The position numbers and the translations under genes are program-made. A stretch of 64,000 nt of DNA from Clostridiales bacterium. GTDB lineage: Bacteria; Bacillota; Clostridia; Oscillospirales; Oscillospiraceae. Of this stretch, positions 17,194-26,209 are shown piece by piece (the stretch's first letter is position 1; the number at the start of each line of letters is the position of its first letter). The notes under the pieces were generated by a model. That model saw nothing but the letters and a program-made list of their open reading frames with translations. It had not been told where the DNA came from and made no database searches. The stretch covers positions 248,001 through 312,000 of the forward strand of contig JAJUJI010000001.1 in NCBI GenBank assembly GCA_029265405.1. Reading direction: 5' to 3'.

Positions 17194-17229
17194 AGGCAGG
17201 CGGCAAATTAGGCTGTCTGCCTTTGCCTT
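17194..17229 (+). terminator. Probable terminator of glmS-alaA
   Basis: AGGCAGGCGGC and GCTGTCTGCCT form a stem with two G-U pairs around AAATTAG, followed by a weak T-rich tail. Confidence 0.45.
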
Positions 17230-17322
17230 TAACCGGCTATTTTTACGGCTTCTTTTTTGCCATATGAAGCTGAACGCCGAAGCTTATGATGGTACGTTTG
17301 CCCGGAGAAGCTGTATACCCTA

Positions 17323-17563
17323 AAAAAACTCGTGTCACGAATAAAAAAGTCATGTTTAAAATCATGGTGAAAATAGGGTAAAAAACCTTATTGAAGCCAT
17401 GATTTTTGTTTTAGGATGAGTAGGGTTAAGGTATAAGGGATAAGGGTAAACATATTGATTTTAAAGGATTTGAAGAGAGTGTTGATAAAAGATATTGATT
17501 AAAACTTTCCCCTTTTTCCTTGAACCTTATCCCTGTTTTTTCTATTCCTGACACGACTTTTTT
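17323..17563. repeat. Imperfect foldback element (MITE-like or structured RNA)
   Basis: The outer 21-nt arms at 17323-17343 and 17543-17563 are inverted copies with two mismatches, each containing a CGTGTCA core. Inside lies a perfect 10-bp stem (AAAATCATGG at 17358, CCATGATTTT at 17397) whose loop can also pair. The element is very AT-rich. No target-site duplication was evident. Confidence 0.55.
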
Positions 17564-17759
17564 ATCTGGGAAAATAGGGAAATTGGGTTAAGAATAGATG
17601 GGGCAAAGGGTTGAGGGGGTGGGAGGTTTGACATGAGTTTTTTATGTGTATACACTATTTTCAACTTTAAATTGACCCTTGTATATTACTATTATTTGCA
17701 ATATGCAAGTAAAAGTAATATATTGACTGTATCATTACAGGATGAAGGAGGCGGGCGCT

Positions 17760-18941
17760 ATGCTTTATCTGACCGTGAAGGAGGCTGCGGAGAAATGGGG
17801 GTTGGGCACCCGGATTGTTACCTTATACTGCGCGGAAAACAGAATAGATGGAGCTGTAAAGAGGGGCAATCTGTGGCTGATACCGGAGCATGCCCGGCGG
17901 CCTGCCGATAAACGGCGACGTGAGCAGCCGGCTCCACAGTCCTCGCTTTCGGAGGAGCTTGCCCATCTTCTGGCGGCCACCACCGTTCCAATGCCCATAC
18001 ATAACCCTGACGCTATTTTTGACACGGTGCGCGAGGAAAGGCTGTCGCTTCAATACGAGGCGGAGCTTTCTTATCTGCGGGGCGATTTTGCGCGCGTAAT
18101 GCGCTGCTATCAAAGGACTGACGGGGACGACGCGGCGCGGCTTCGCGCCTGCCCGGTAACGATTGCGGCGGCCATCAGCCTGGGGGATTATTCCGCCTAC
18201 ACCGAGATCGAGGCTTATCTAAAAAAATGCGCGGAAGCCCACAAGGGCAGCGGCGCGGCGGCTATCGCGGAGCAGGCCCTGGCAACCGCCGCCGTGAGCA
18301 TCGTTGCGCCGGACATTGCCCCCGACTGGCTGAAGGAAGGAGATTTCGGCGCCCTTATCCCGCAGGCGAGGCCCAACGCCCTATATTTGCGCGCGAATTA
18401 TTTTCTCTGTTTGAATAAGTATGACGCCATGCTGGCCGTGGCGCAGACCGCCCTGACCCTGTCCGCGCAGCCGCAGGGATTCACGATAACCGATATTTAT
18501 CTGCGGGTGACCTGCGCCGTCGCCTGCCATTGTCTCGGACGCGGCGACGAGGCCCGGCGATGGCTGCTGGAAGCCATGCGCCTCGCCCTGCCCCACGGCT
18601 TTGTCACGCCCTTTGCGGAGGCCGTTACCGCGCTGGGAGGCCTGGCCGAGCAGTGTCTGGAACGGGAGTTTCCCGCCTGCCGTGACGCGGTTCTCGGACA
18701 ATGGAAGCGCACCTGGAAAAACTGGATTGCTTTTCATAACCAATTTACGAAGGATAACATCACGCTTATGCTGACCCTGCGGGAATATCACCTCGCTTTG
18801 CTTGTGGCGCAGCGCGTCCCTTACGCCGAAATTGCCAGGCGGCACTGCATTTCCGTGGGCAGGCTCAAGAACATTATGCTGGAGATTTACGAAAAGCTGC
18901 AAATATCCGGCCGTGAGGAGCTTGCAAAATACATTATGTAA
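17760..18941 (+). CDS. Regulator with N-terminal excisionase/MerR-like HTH and C-terminal LuxR-like HTH
   Basis: A 393-aa probable transcription factor. Residues 1-45 form an excisionase-type HTH (LTVKEAAEKWGL, then AVKRGNLWLIP). The middle 250 residues are Ala/Leu-rich, TPR-like helices. The C-terminus is a LuxR-type HTH (VPYAEIARRHCISVGRLKN, then EKLQISGREELAKYIM). The start at 17760 is set by AAGGAGG with 8-nt spacing, not the earlier ATG inside the SD. Isoleucine codons are 5 ATA, 6 ATC and 11 ATT, opposite to the host preference, which suggests transfer. It precedes a Cys-rich protein and a giant SLH protein that it may control. Confidence 0.75.
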   Translation: MLYLTVKEAAEKWGLGTRIVTLYCAENRIDGAVKRGNLWLIPEHARRPADKRRREQPAPQSSLSEELAHLLAATTVPMPIHNPDAIFDTVREERLSLQYEAELSYLRGDFARVMRCYQRTDGDDAARLRACPVTIAAAISLGDYSAYTEIEAYLKKCAEAHKGSGAAAIAEQALATAAVSIVAPDIAPDWLKEGDFGALIPQARPNALYLRANYFLCLNKYDAMLAVAQTALTLSAQPQGFTITDIYLRVTCAVACHCLGRGDEARRWLLEAMRLALPHGFVTPFAEAVTALGGLAEQCLEREFPACRDAVLGQWKRTWKNWIAFHNQFTKDNITLMLTLREYHLALLVAQRVPYAEIARRHCISVGRLKNIMLEIYEKLQISGREELAKYIM

Positions 18942-18952
18942 TTAAAAAAAAC

Positions 18953-18978
18953 GTGACTTTTTGAGGGCAAAAAGTCAC
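18953..18978 (+). terminator. Hairpin after the regulator
   Basis: GTGACTTTTTG and CAAAAAGTCAC form a perfect 11-bp stem with a GAGGG loop region. No clear T-run follows; it is the first of two adjacent hairpins. Confidence 0.55.
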
Positions 18979-18997
18979 TTCCTAAAAAATGGATTTT

Positions 18998-19035
18998 ACC
19001 CTATGATAGTAATCAAAAGCTATCATAGGGTTTTT
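18998..19035 (+). terminator. Second hairpin with T-run after the regulator
   Basis: ACCCTATGATAG and CTATCATAGGGT form a perfect 12-bp stem followed by five T. It separates the regulator from the small Cys-rich gene, whose SD begins shortly after. Confidence 0.75.
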
Positions 19036-19066
19036 ATGTCCCCGTCCCGGAAAGGAGCGTGAAGGG

Positions 19067-19405
19067 ATGAGCCATGAGCAAAAGGAGCCATATAAGGTAT
19101 ACCGGGCGGGAGGCCGGGAGTTTGCCGTTTACCTTGAGTACGACGAGCAGCTAGGCGAGAGCTACCCGGCTTATCCCGACTTTGAGGAGCACCCGGAGTA
19201 TACCGGCGAAGGCAGGCCCTTCGCCACGGCGGAGCAGGAAAGCTGCCACTACCGCAAGCCCGGCGTCCCTGGAGGGCCGACTCCCGGCGACTGCGGCGGC
19301 TGCGGCTGGTTTTACCGGGAGCTGACGCCCTGCGACCCCATCGGCGTTTGCATGTGCGACGCCCGGCGGCGCAAACCCGAATCAGTTGAGAAGCAAAGAA
19401 AATGA
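19067..19405 (+). CDS. Small Cys-rich protein of unknown function
   Basis: A 112-aa soluble protein, acidic in its first half (EYDEQLGESYPAYPDFEEH) and with six cysteines in its second half. These include CGGC and CMC, arranged as CHYRKPG, DCGGCGWF, TPCD and VCMCDARRR. The spacing suggests zinc or iron-sulfur binding, but no named family is certain. The SD AAGGAGC and a second GAAGGG lie upstream. It sits between the two-HTH regulator and the giant surface protein, 63 nt before the latter's start, and is probably part of the same module. Confidence 0.65.
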   Translation: MSHEQKEPYKVYRAGGREFAVYLEYDEQLGESYPAYPDFEEHPEYTGEGRPFATAEQESCHYRKPGVPGGPTPGDCGGCGWFYRELTPCDPIGVCMCDARRRKPESVEKQRK

Positions 19406-19468
19406 CAGGGAAACAAAGGACGAATGTTTTATCATAGTCCGATACAAGGAGAAGGAGGTCATGGGAAT

Positions 19469-22400
19469 ATGAAGACGGTACAAAAACGAGTCTTTAGCCT
19501 GCTGCTCTGCTTTATGCTTGCAATCACCATGCTGCCGTTGAATGTGTTGGCGGACAGCGGTTCAGCCGCAGCCGCACAGCTTTCCGCTGCGGCTGCAGGC
19601 GACGCTGCCGGCAAGCCGGCCGGGCAGTTTTCCACCAATGCAAACGGCGGCGCAAATAAGTTTGATAACCCGTTTGGGGACGTGAAGCCCGGCGACTGGT
19701 TCTTTGATGATGTGGGCTTTGTTTACACCAGCGGCCTGATGACAGGCACCGGAACGGAATCATCGCTGTTCAGCCCCGACATGCCAATGTCCCGGGCTAT
19801 GCTGGTCACGGTTCTGTACCGTCTTGCGGGAAGCCCGGATACCTCCGGTTTGCCCAACGTTTTTACCGATGTGCCGGAAGGCTCGTGGTACGCCAGCGCG
19901 GTGGCGTGGGCTGCGGCGAACGGTATAACCGGCGGCGTGGGCGGCAACCGCTTCGCGCCGGACGATAATGTCACACGCGAACAGGCGGCGGCGTTTCTTC
20001 TGAGATATGCGCGGCTGATCGGAAAGGGGCCCGCCGGCAAAGCAACAGGCGGCACTGATTTTGCCGACAAGGGCAAAATCTCGGATTGGGCTTTGGAAGG
20101 CGCCGTATGGTGCAGCATGATAGGCGTCATCTCGGGCAAGCCGGGGGATAACGGCATGCTCTTTGACCCGCAGGGAAACGCCACACGCGCCGAGCTTGCG
20201 GCGATGCTGCACAGGTTTTCGGACAATGTGGTCAGCAAGCCCGCCGATGAAAAGCCTGCCGCCGGCTCTCCTTCCGGCTCCGGCTCGGATTATTATCTGA
20301 CGGTTTCCTTTGAAACCAACGGCGGAACCGCAATAGCTCCCGTTTCAGTGCCCTGGGGAGGCAAGCTTCCGGATGTGCCGATCCCCCTCAAGGACGACTG
20401 CTTCTTCACTGGCTGGTATACCGACAGCAGCCTGACCCAGCCCTTCTATTCCGACAGCCCTATAACAGATAACATGACCCTTTACGCGTCATATGACGGC
20501 AGAGACTACAACTATAAGGAATACGTCGATTCGGTCAAGTTTCTGCAGGACTGCGAAGCTGATATAACATTCGAAATTTTGTCCCCGGAACCCATCGACG
20601 ACGGCAATCTGGATAAGTACATAACAATTAAAGATAAGGTTAACGGAGATGAAAGCCCCGACGTTGCCGTAACGAGCCGGGGCGGGAACATTTATGCCGT
20701 TTCGCCCAGGGCGCCCTACGCTTACACTCCCGGCGATACCTACGAGCTTTGCCTGACAGACGAAAGCTTAAGCTTCAACAATGAAAAAGAAGAAGTCCGC
20801 ACAATTGCCTTCTGTATTAAAAAGCCCGAAACCTATGATGTTCAATTTAAGGACGGCATCGTATATCTTCTCTGGAGTCAGGTGAATGCAATCGACGACG
20901 GCGTGTACAGCCTGCCGAAGGCTTTGGCCGACGACAAAGGGATCGCGGTCGGAACGACCATATGCTTAACTGACGAGCTTGATGCAAACGGCCAGGGAAT
21001 TCTCAACGAAAACTCCAAGATCCGCAATGTGCTGAGCATTGTCAACACGGATTCGACAAACCCTCAGCGCGTCATGCTGTTTACCGAAGCCGGCAGCGTG
21101 GACGACGTTTATAAGCAGCTTGACGTTTATCTGCAGCAAAGCGTAGATCCGGAGAACATAGCCAGCTCCATAAACATCCAAAAGCTTGAGCAGGATCTGA
21201 AAACAAGCGAGGGCACGCTGCGATTCACCAAGCTTCTGGCGGTGGCGCTCAACGAAAGCCGGACGGTGGCCGCCATGACTTCGTCCTCGTCCGTGACCAG
21301 GTCGGCGGCGACACTCTTGTCCGCTTCCTCCTCGCCGTTTGCCGAGCCTACAGAAAACAATGATAAGCTTTCCATTACCGCCAACGCCCTGGTTTCAGGA
21401 TTAACCGTCACCGCGTCAATCGGCACGGCCAGAAATACCAATTTCACCGGCGCGGTCGACAACAATTGGGTTGTGCTGACCATAAAATTCAACTACAACG
21501 CGATAATCAAGAAAGTCCAGGTAAAGGCCGACTTTACCTTCAAGGAGTTCATTACCCTTTCGGCGGGAGCGAAGACCGGCCTGAATCTTACGCAGGGTAT
21601 CTATTTTGACGCCTGGATCGACGTTTACTCGCAGACGGATGTGAAATTCAACGTCCTTGTCAAAACGGTGGACGTAGACGAGAAGTACCTGGATATCACC
21701 GCTGAGATCCAGAAACTTATCAGCGGCTTCACGAAGGACAATTCCGACGTCCCCGAAATCATCAGGGAGGTTTTAGGCTCGAAGGGAGACTACATAGACC
21801 TGGTGGAGGTCAACATTTTCGAGCAGTCGCAGGATGTCAAGATGCCGGCGCCCATTTTGCAGTTTAAAGAGAAGGGCGACTTTGTAGTCCGGCTGAATCT
21901 TGCGGTGGGGCTGTCGGCCCAAAGCACCATCATGTCCGCCAGCCGCATAGGCATCAGGGGCGGCACGAGCCAGGACCTGGAAACGTACAGGTACGCGCTT
22001 GAAGGCGACGGCAGGCAAAGCCTCGACCTGTACTGCGCGGGCTATCTGGGAGTCAAGGCCGGCGTAAGGCTTACCGTAAGCGTCAATTTCTACGGCCTTG
22101 AATCCCTCGGCAGAGTGGGCTTTACCGGAGAAGCGGGCGCCTATATGGATCTGTACGGCTTTTTGCAGCTTCACCTGGTCAAGGCCGGCGGCAATCCCGA
22201 CATCAACATGAACGGCGGCGTCTACATGGAGGTCGGCATCTATTTGGAGCTGAAAATCTTCGCCGAGTCGGAGTATTTCAGCGTAAAGGCGGAGTATTCC
22301 GTGCTGGATAAGAAATTTCCTTTCTATACCCTGGGCAACCGGTATGTGCTCTACAGGTTCAAGAACGCCGGCAAAACCGTGATTATAAACCAGAACAGCT

Positions 22401-25400
22401 ACTATATCAGCAACAGCGGCCTGCTGGACTGCGAGATGCTCGATCTCACCACCGGGGATTTGGTCAAAGGCGACTATTCCAAGCTCAGTAAATTCTATTA
22501 CACTATATCCAACCCGTGGATGGTGGATTACAATGATCCAAATCATATTAGGGTCTGGGTGGAATACTTCGACGGAATCAGGGTGGCAAAGGACACCAAG
22601 CGTCTGGACGCCACGGTGCAGGTTTATTACGGCGGAGACAACCTCTGCTTCAGCAGCCGGGAAAAGGGCTACACCTATAATGAGATCAAGCTCATATGGA
22701 TCGATCCTTCCATAGACCCCAAAACCGTCAACCTGAACACCGTTACGGCAACCTATGTAATCAATATGGATGGGGTAAAAGTCGGGGAGACGAAAAAGCT
22801 CGTGCCTGCTGGTACTGTCCCGGGCGGCATCGACCTATCCGCCTGGACCAACCCCATAGAAGGCCTGCTGAGATATCAGGAAGCTGAAGTAACCGGTTAT
22901 ATAGGCGACTGGAATGAAGCCATCTGGAACGATGCTACCTATGTGGTGAATATGACGAAGAAGCAGGTGCTGATATCCTATATATACCTCTACGACGGGC
23001 AATGGCACTATGAGGTATATGCCGCCGAAAACGGCGATACGCCGCCCGTACCGTCAGGTTATCAGTCGCCGGGTCCGGGACGCACTTTTAAGGATTGGAT
23101 GAGAAATGATTACAGGTTCGTTAATTACAGCCATCCAACAACGAAAAACGAGCAGCTGAAAAACCTTGATATCTATAATGCGTGGGCACAGGGCATTACC
23201 GTTACAGGCTACGACAAAACGAAGCCGGTCTATACATTTGCCGGCACGAATGAGGAGTGCAACGAAAAATTCAAAGAAAATCAAAAGACAATCCCCGTCC
23301 TGATACACAATGTGGCGGAGTATGACCCTGTCCGGGTAGAGATTGCGTTCGACTATCCAAGGAAGCTGTACACAGCTTATGGACAGAATTTTGACATATG
23401 GTATTACGATGAATCATTCTACTTCGATTACGGCACTACGCCATTGCCCCCGCGCCAGAAGAGCTATCCCGGGTGCGTTTTAAAGGGCTGGAGCCATAAT
23501 TCCCAAGCAATACCGGAGTACGACTATGACAAGCTTCCCCCGGCCACAAGAAATGCCTATTACGTCCTTGTTGTCGAATTCAAGGAGCGTCAGATTATAT
23601 TCAAAACGGATATGGGCGCCTTTGCCGACGGCAGCACCGAAGCCGACTCCGGTATGATTCCCTATTCGGATTATCTGAAGTACGTGGAGGATTTCCATAA
23701 CGCCAACAACGCCCTCACGATCCAACCTGTGCAAAAGGACGGCGTGCTCTACAAATTCCATCACTGGAACGTGGACTACTCTCAGGACGAGCAGGGCATC
23801 CAGACCTGGAACGCGGTGTGGGTCGTCGCTTCCGGCCAGGAGTTCACCGCCGCCTTCAACGCCGGAGAGGGAGCCTCGTTTCCCGGCGGAAGCGCAAGCG
23901 TTTCCCTTACGGTCACTTACGGCACGCGCCTGAGCTTGGCCTCGTTCACCCCCGTTAAGGCCGCGGATAATCAGTACACCTATACGCTGGCAGGCTGGAA
24001 GGATCAGGACGGAAATACCTACGGCCTGAACGATACCGTCACCGTTCAAAAGGATATGACCTATACGGCGGTCTACACGCCGGTGGAGAGGATATACACG
24101 GTAACGGTCAGCGCGGGAAGCGGAGAATTCCCTGACGGTGACAAAACGAAAACCTTTACCGGTACCTACGGACAATCGACAAATATTTCTGTTGACGACC
24201 CCACGCCTCCCGCGGGCAATTCCAATTACCATTATGAGTTCGACGGCTGGTCGGAGGCTCTCCCGGGGACATTCACGCAGGACATGGCCATCACCGCGAA
24301 GTACAGACAGGTCGAAAACGAGTACACCATCATCTTTGACGCCGGCAGCGGCTCCTTTGCGGGCGGCTCGGCCACCATAACGCAGACCTATCATTACGGC
24401 GATGTAATCGTTCCTCCCGATGATCCGGCCAAAGCGGAGAACGAATATTACCGGTATGAGTTTACAGGCTGGCTCCCATCGCTGACCGCGGGAGACACCG
24501 TTGCCGGCAACCGCACATATACGGCAAACTACCGCTCCATCCCGAAAGGCACGACGCTGCCGGAGGCAGGGATCACAGTGACAAACGGCGAAGTGACCGA
24601 GGATATCAGCGTGGGCAGCATCCCCGGCTATACCTACGAAATGGTGGAAGCTCTTGACGGCAGCCTTATTCCCACCCTTACAATAACGGAAGACGGGCTG
24701 ACCTTCAGCGGAGCAAGCAATGAAGTCTGCGTTGCAATTTCCGGCACGGCAAGCTCAGTCGCCTTCAGCGGTCTGAAACTTTCGAGCAGCTATGTCTGGT
24801 CTGACGGGACCCTGTCCGTTTCGGAAAGCGGCGGCCTGTTAACCATAAGCATCGAGGGGGACTGCTCCTTGGAAACGGCGGCGGATTATAGGACAGCCTT
24901 AAGAACCGAGCGTCCGCTGAAGTTTGTCGGCAGCGGCAGCGGAGCCTCGCTGCAAATCGGCGCCAAAGGAAAAGGAGCAAGTGTAATTTCCACAATGAAC
25001 AGCATTACCTTTGACAGCCTGAGCTTAACAATTAACGCAGAGGCCACTGACGGCGGCGAAGAGGATGAGGCCTTAGCTTTCTTCTCGGATATAGGCTCAG
25101 GAAATCAGGCTGTGTGCCGCTTTGCAAATTCCAAAGTTGCCATTGCCTCAGGCGGCGGGGGGCTTATGATTCCGGCATTTGAAGTAGAGATTCAAAACAG
25201 CACATTCAACATGAATTGCGCCAATTGTGCGGGAGAGTTTCTTGGATTGACGGTTGAAGATTCCGATGTGACCATTGCGGCCGGGCAAGGGCTTTGGATT
25301 GAAGGAGCCGCCGTATTCTCCGGAGCTTCGCACATCAAGCTGACGGCGGCAGACGGCGGCGCGGCCATAATCGCCGCAGGCGGCATAACCGTGCCGGCTG

Positions 25401-25528
25401 ACTGCGATTTGGGCGGAACGTCGATCCAAAAGCTGAACGACGCTGAGCTTGGAGATTATTACACCTTTGCCGTTGAAGAGCAAGGCGTATGGATTCCGTC
25501 TGCAAATGTTGAAATACACTCTCCTTGA
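19469..25528 (+). CDS. Giant S-layer-homology surface protein with InlB/Flg_new-type repeats
   Basis: A 2019-aa exported protein. The signal peptide (MKTVQKRVFSLLLC, then LNVLADSG) is followed by three SLH domains (about residues 60-255: PGDWFFDDVGFVYTSGLMTG, GSWYASAVAWAAANGI, SDWALEGAVWCSMIGVISG) that would bind cell-wall polymer. One InlB-B-type repeat follows (FETNGGTAIAP, FTGWYTD). Residues about 350-1450 are an unrecognised beta-rich region. Three or so further InlB/Flg_new repeats lie near 1457-1692 (FNAGEGASFPGG, AGWKDQDGN, FDGWSEALPG), then a beta-solenoid-like tail. There is no LPXTG motif. It may be an adhesin. Start at 19469 follows AAGGAGG. Isoleucine codon use is mixed, unlike the core genes. 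Confidence 0.85.
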   Translation: MKTVQKRVFSLLLCFMLAITMLPLNVLADSGSAAAAQLSAAAAGDAAGKPAGQFSTNANGGANKFDNPFGDVKPGDWFFDDVGFVYTSGLMTGTGTESSLFSPDMPMSRAMLVTVLYRLAGSPDTSGLPNVFTDVPEGSWYASAVAWAAANGITGGVGGNRFAPDDNVTREQAAAFLLRYARLIGKGPAGKATGGTDFADKGKISDWALEGAVWCSMIGVISGKPGDNGMLFDPQGNATRAELAAMLHRFSDNVVSKPADEKPAAGSPSGSGSDYYLTVSFETNGGTAIAPVSVPWGGKLPDVPIPLKDDCFFTGWYTDSSLTQPFYSDSPITDNMTLYASYDGRDYNYKEYVDSVKFLQDCEADITFEILSPEPIDDGNLDKYITIKDKVNGDESPDVAVTSRGGNIYAVSPRAPYAYTPGDTYELCLTDESLSFNNEKEEVRTIAFCIKKPETYDVQFKDGIVYLLWSQVNAIDDGVYSLPKALADDKGIAVGTTICLTDELDANGQGILNENSKIRNVLSIVNTDSTNPQRVMLFTEAGSVDDVYKQLDVYLQQSVDPENIASSINIQKLEQDLKTSEGTLRFTKLLAVALNESRTVAAMTSSSSVTRSAATLLSASSSPFAEPTENNDKLSITANALVSGLTVTASIGTARNTNFTGAVDNNWVVLTIKFNYNAIIKKVQVKADFTFKEFITLSAGAKTGLNLTQGIYFDAWIDVYSQTDVKFNVLVKTVDVDEKYLDITAEIQKLISGFTKDNSDVPEIIREVLGSKGDYIDLVEVNIFEQSQDVKMPAPILQFKEKGDFVVRLNLAVGLSAQSTIMSASRIGIRGGTSQDLETYRYALEGDGRQSLDLYCAGYLGVKAGVRLTVSVNFYGLESLGRVGFTGEAGAYMDLYGFLQLHLVKAGGNPDINMNGGVYMEVGIYLELKIFAESEYFSVKAEYSVLDKKFPFYTLGNRYVLYRFKNAGKTVIINQNSYYISNSGLLDCEMLDLTTGDLVKGDYSKLSKFYYTISNPWMVDYNDPNHIRVWVEYFDGIRVAKDTKRLDATVQVYYGGDNLCFSSREKGYTYNEIKLIWIDPSIDPKTVNLNTVTATYVINMDGVKVGETKKLVPAGTVPGGIDLSAWTNPIEGLLRYQEAEVTGYIGDWNEAIWNDATYVVNMTKKQVLISYIYLYDGQWHYEVYAAENGDTPPVPSGYQSPGPGRTFKDWMRNDYRFVNYSHPTTKNEQLKNLDIYNAWAQGITVTGYDKTKPVYTFAGTNEECNEKFKENQKTIPVLIHNVAEYDPVRVEIAFDYPRKLYTAYGQNFDIWYYDESFYFDYGTTPLPPRQKSYPGCVLKGWSHNSQAIPEYDYDKLPPATRNAYYVLVVEFKERQIIFKTDMGAFADGSTEADSGMIPYSDYLKYVEDFHNANNALTIQPVQKDGVLYKFHHWNVDYSQDEQGIQTWNAVWVVASGQEFTAAFNAGEGASFPGGSASVSLTVTYGTRLSLASFTPVKAADNQYTYTLAGWKDQDGNTYGLNDTVTVQKDMTYTAVYTPVERIYTVTVSAGSGEFPDGDKTKTFTGTYGQSTNISVDDPTPPAGNSNYHYEFDGWSEALPGTFTQDMAITAKYRQVENEYTIIFDAGSGSFAGGSATITQTYHYGDVIVPPDDPAKAENEYYRYEFTGWLPSLTAGDTVAGNRTYTANYRSIPKGTTLPEAGITVTNGEVTEDISVGSIPGYTYEMVEALDGSLIPTLTITEDGLTFSGASNEVCVAISGTASSVAFSGLKLSSSYVWSDGTLSVSESGGLLTISIEGDCSLETAADYRTALRTERPLKFVGSGSGASLQIGAKGKGASVISTMNSITFDSLSLTINAEATDGGEEDEALAFFSDIGSGNQAVCRFANSKVAIASGGGGLMIPAFEVEIQNSTFNMNCANCAGEFLGLTVEDSDVTIAAGQGLWIEGAAVFSGASHIKLTAADGGAAIIAAGGITVPADCDLGGTSIQKLNDAELGDYYTFAVEEQGVWIPSANVEIHSP

Positions 25529-25586
25529 GGCGTAAAAAAACCGTTTGGGAAAACAGAGTTAAAAATTAAGCATATATATTGGGATG

Positions 25587-25620
25587 CAAACGGGGCGCTT
25601 CGCATGAAGCGCCCCGTTTG
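25587..25620. terminator. Bidirectional terminator between convergent genes
   Basis: CAAACGGGGCGCTTC and GAAGCGCCCCGTTTG form a perfect 15-bp stem with a 4-nt loop. It serves the SLH gene on plus and the TIGR04076-type gene on minus. Confidence 0.8.
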
Positions 25621-25722
25621 TTGACCTTCCGTATAGGTTTGGGGTATGGTTCAACAAGCTTCCATATTGAACCGCGACTTTAGAATGACCGCAGTTTTGT
25701 GCTTTCGCCGCTTTTCACCCGC

Positions 25723-26031
25723 CTATTCCGAGTCCCCGCAGGCCTCCATTCGGAAAATTACCGGCCGCACCCCGTCCGGGCAGGAGGCGACATGCACCTC
25801 GTCGCGGTTGTAGACCCGGCCTCCCGCGGCCAGGACATGGGCGTATGCCGCTATCGATTGCCATGCCGGCGGGCAAAAGCCCTCCGGCATGTCTATGCCG
25901 TGAGGCCCTCCGGTGTAGAACACGTCGCCCTCCTTCAGCAGCCCGCAGGGCCCCTTTTCGTAGGGCGGATAGCTCTCGGCAAGGTCTTTTAAATAAAGCG
26001 TCCTTAAAACGGTGATTTTGCATCTTCCCAT
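25723..26031 (-). CDS. TIGR04076-family small protein
   Basis: A 102-aa protein matching the pattern of the TIGR04076 family, which is of unknown function: an N-terminal CKITVLRTLYLKDL, then GPCGLLKEGDVF, GFCPPAWQSI, and the C-terminal CPDGVRPVIFRME. Cys and Trp positions are family-typical. The start at 26031 is set by GGAGG 7 nt upstream; longer in-frame ATGs at 26055 and 26130 have no SD. It is single, on minus, with a promoter-like sequence about 40 nt upstream. Confidence 0.75.
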   Translation of the reverse strand: MGRCKITVLRTLYLKDLAESYPPYEKGPCGLLKEGDVFYTGGPHGIDMPEGFCPPAWQSIAAYAHVLAAGGRVYNRDEVHVASCPDGVRPVIFRMEACGDSE

Positions 26032-26069
26032 ACGGCAGCCTCCGCCTATCTTCATAATTTTACAACGCC

Positions 26070-26098
26070 ATTTTAAACGGCAGGCGTACTTAAAGCAA
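26070..26098 (-). promoter_or_regulatory. Promoter of the TIGR04076-type gene
   Basis: On the minus strand, TTGCTT at 26098-26093, a 17-bp spacer, and TAAAAT at 26075-26070. Confidence 0.5.
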
Positions 26099-26209
26099 TA
26101 TGGAATATAAGCCCCGGTAAATATGGGCATAAAGAGAGCGGGGTTTTATCCCAAGCCCCGCTCTGCTTTTGCTCCCGCTTGCCGCTCGCTCAGCGCAAAC
26201 CGACAAGCA

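Larger units (their letters stand above)
17128..17759. other. AT-rich intergenic region at the left edge of an accessory island
   Basis: About 630 bases with no credible gene. It holds a likely terminator for the aminotransferase (17194-17229) and a large imperfect foldback (17323-17563). After that comes an A/T- and G-run-rich stretch leading into the regulator. The base composition is much lower in GC than the flanking core genes. Confidence 0.6.

Noticed and set aside
23840-24545. InlB-type repeats as possible DNA-level tandem repeats
   Set aside because: The repeats are similar at protein level only; the DNA copies have diverged, so they are domain repeats.
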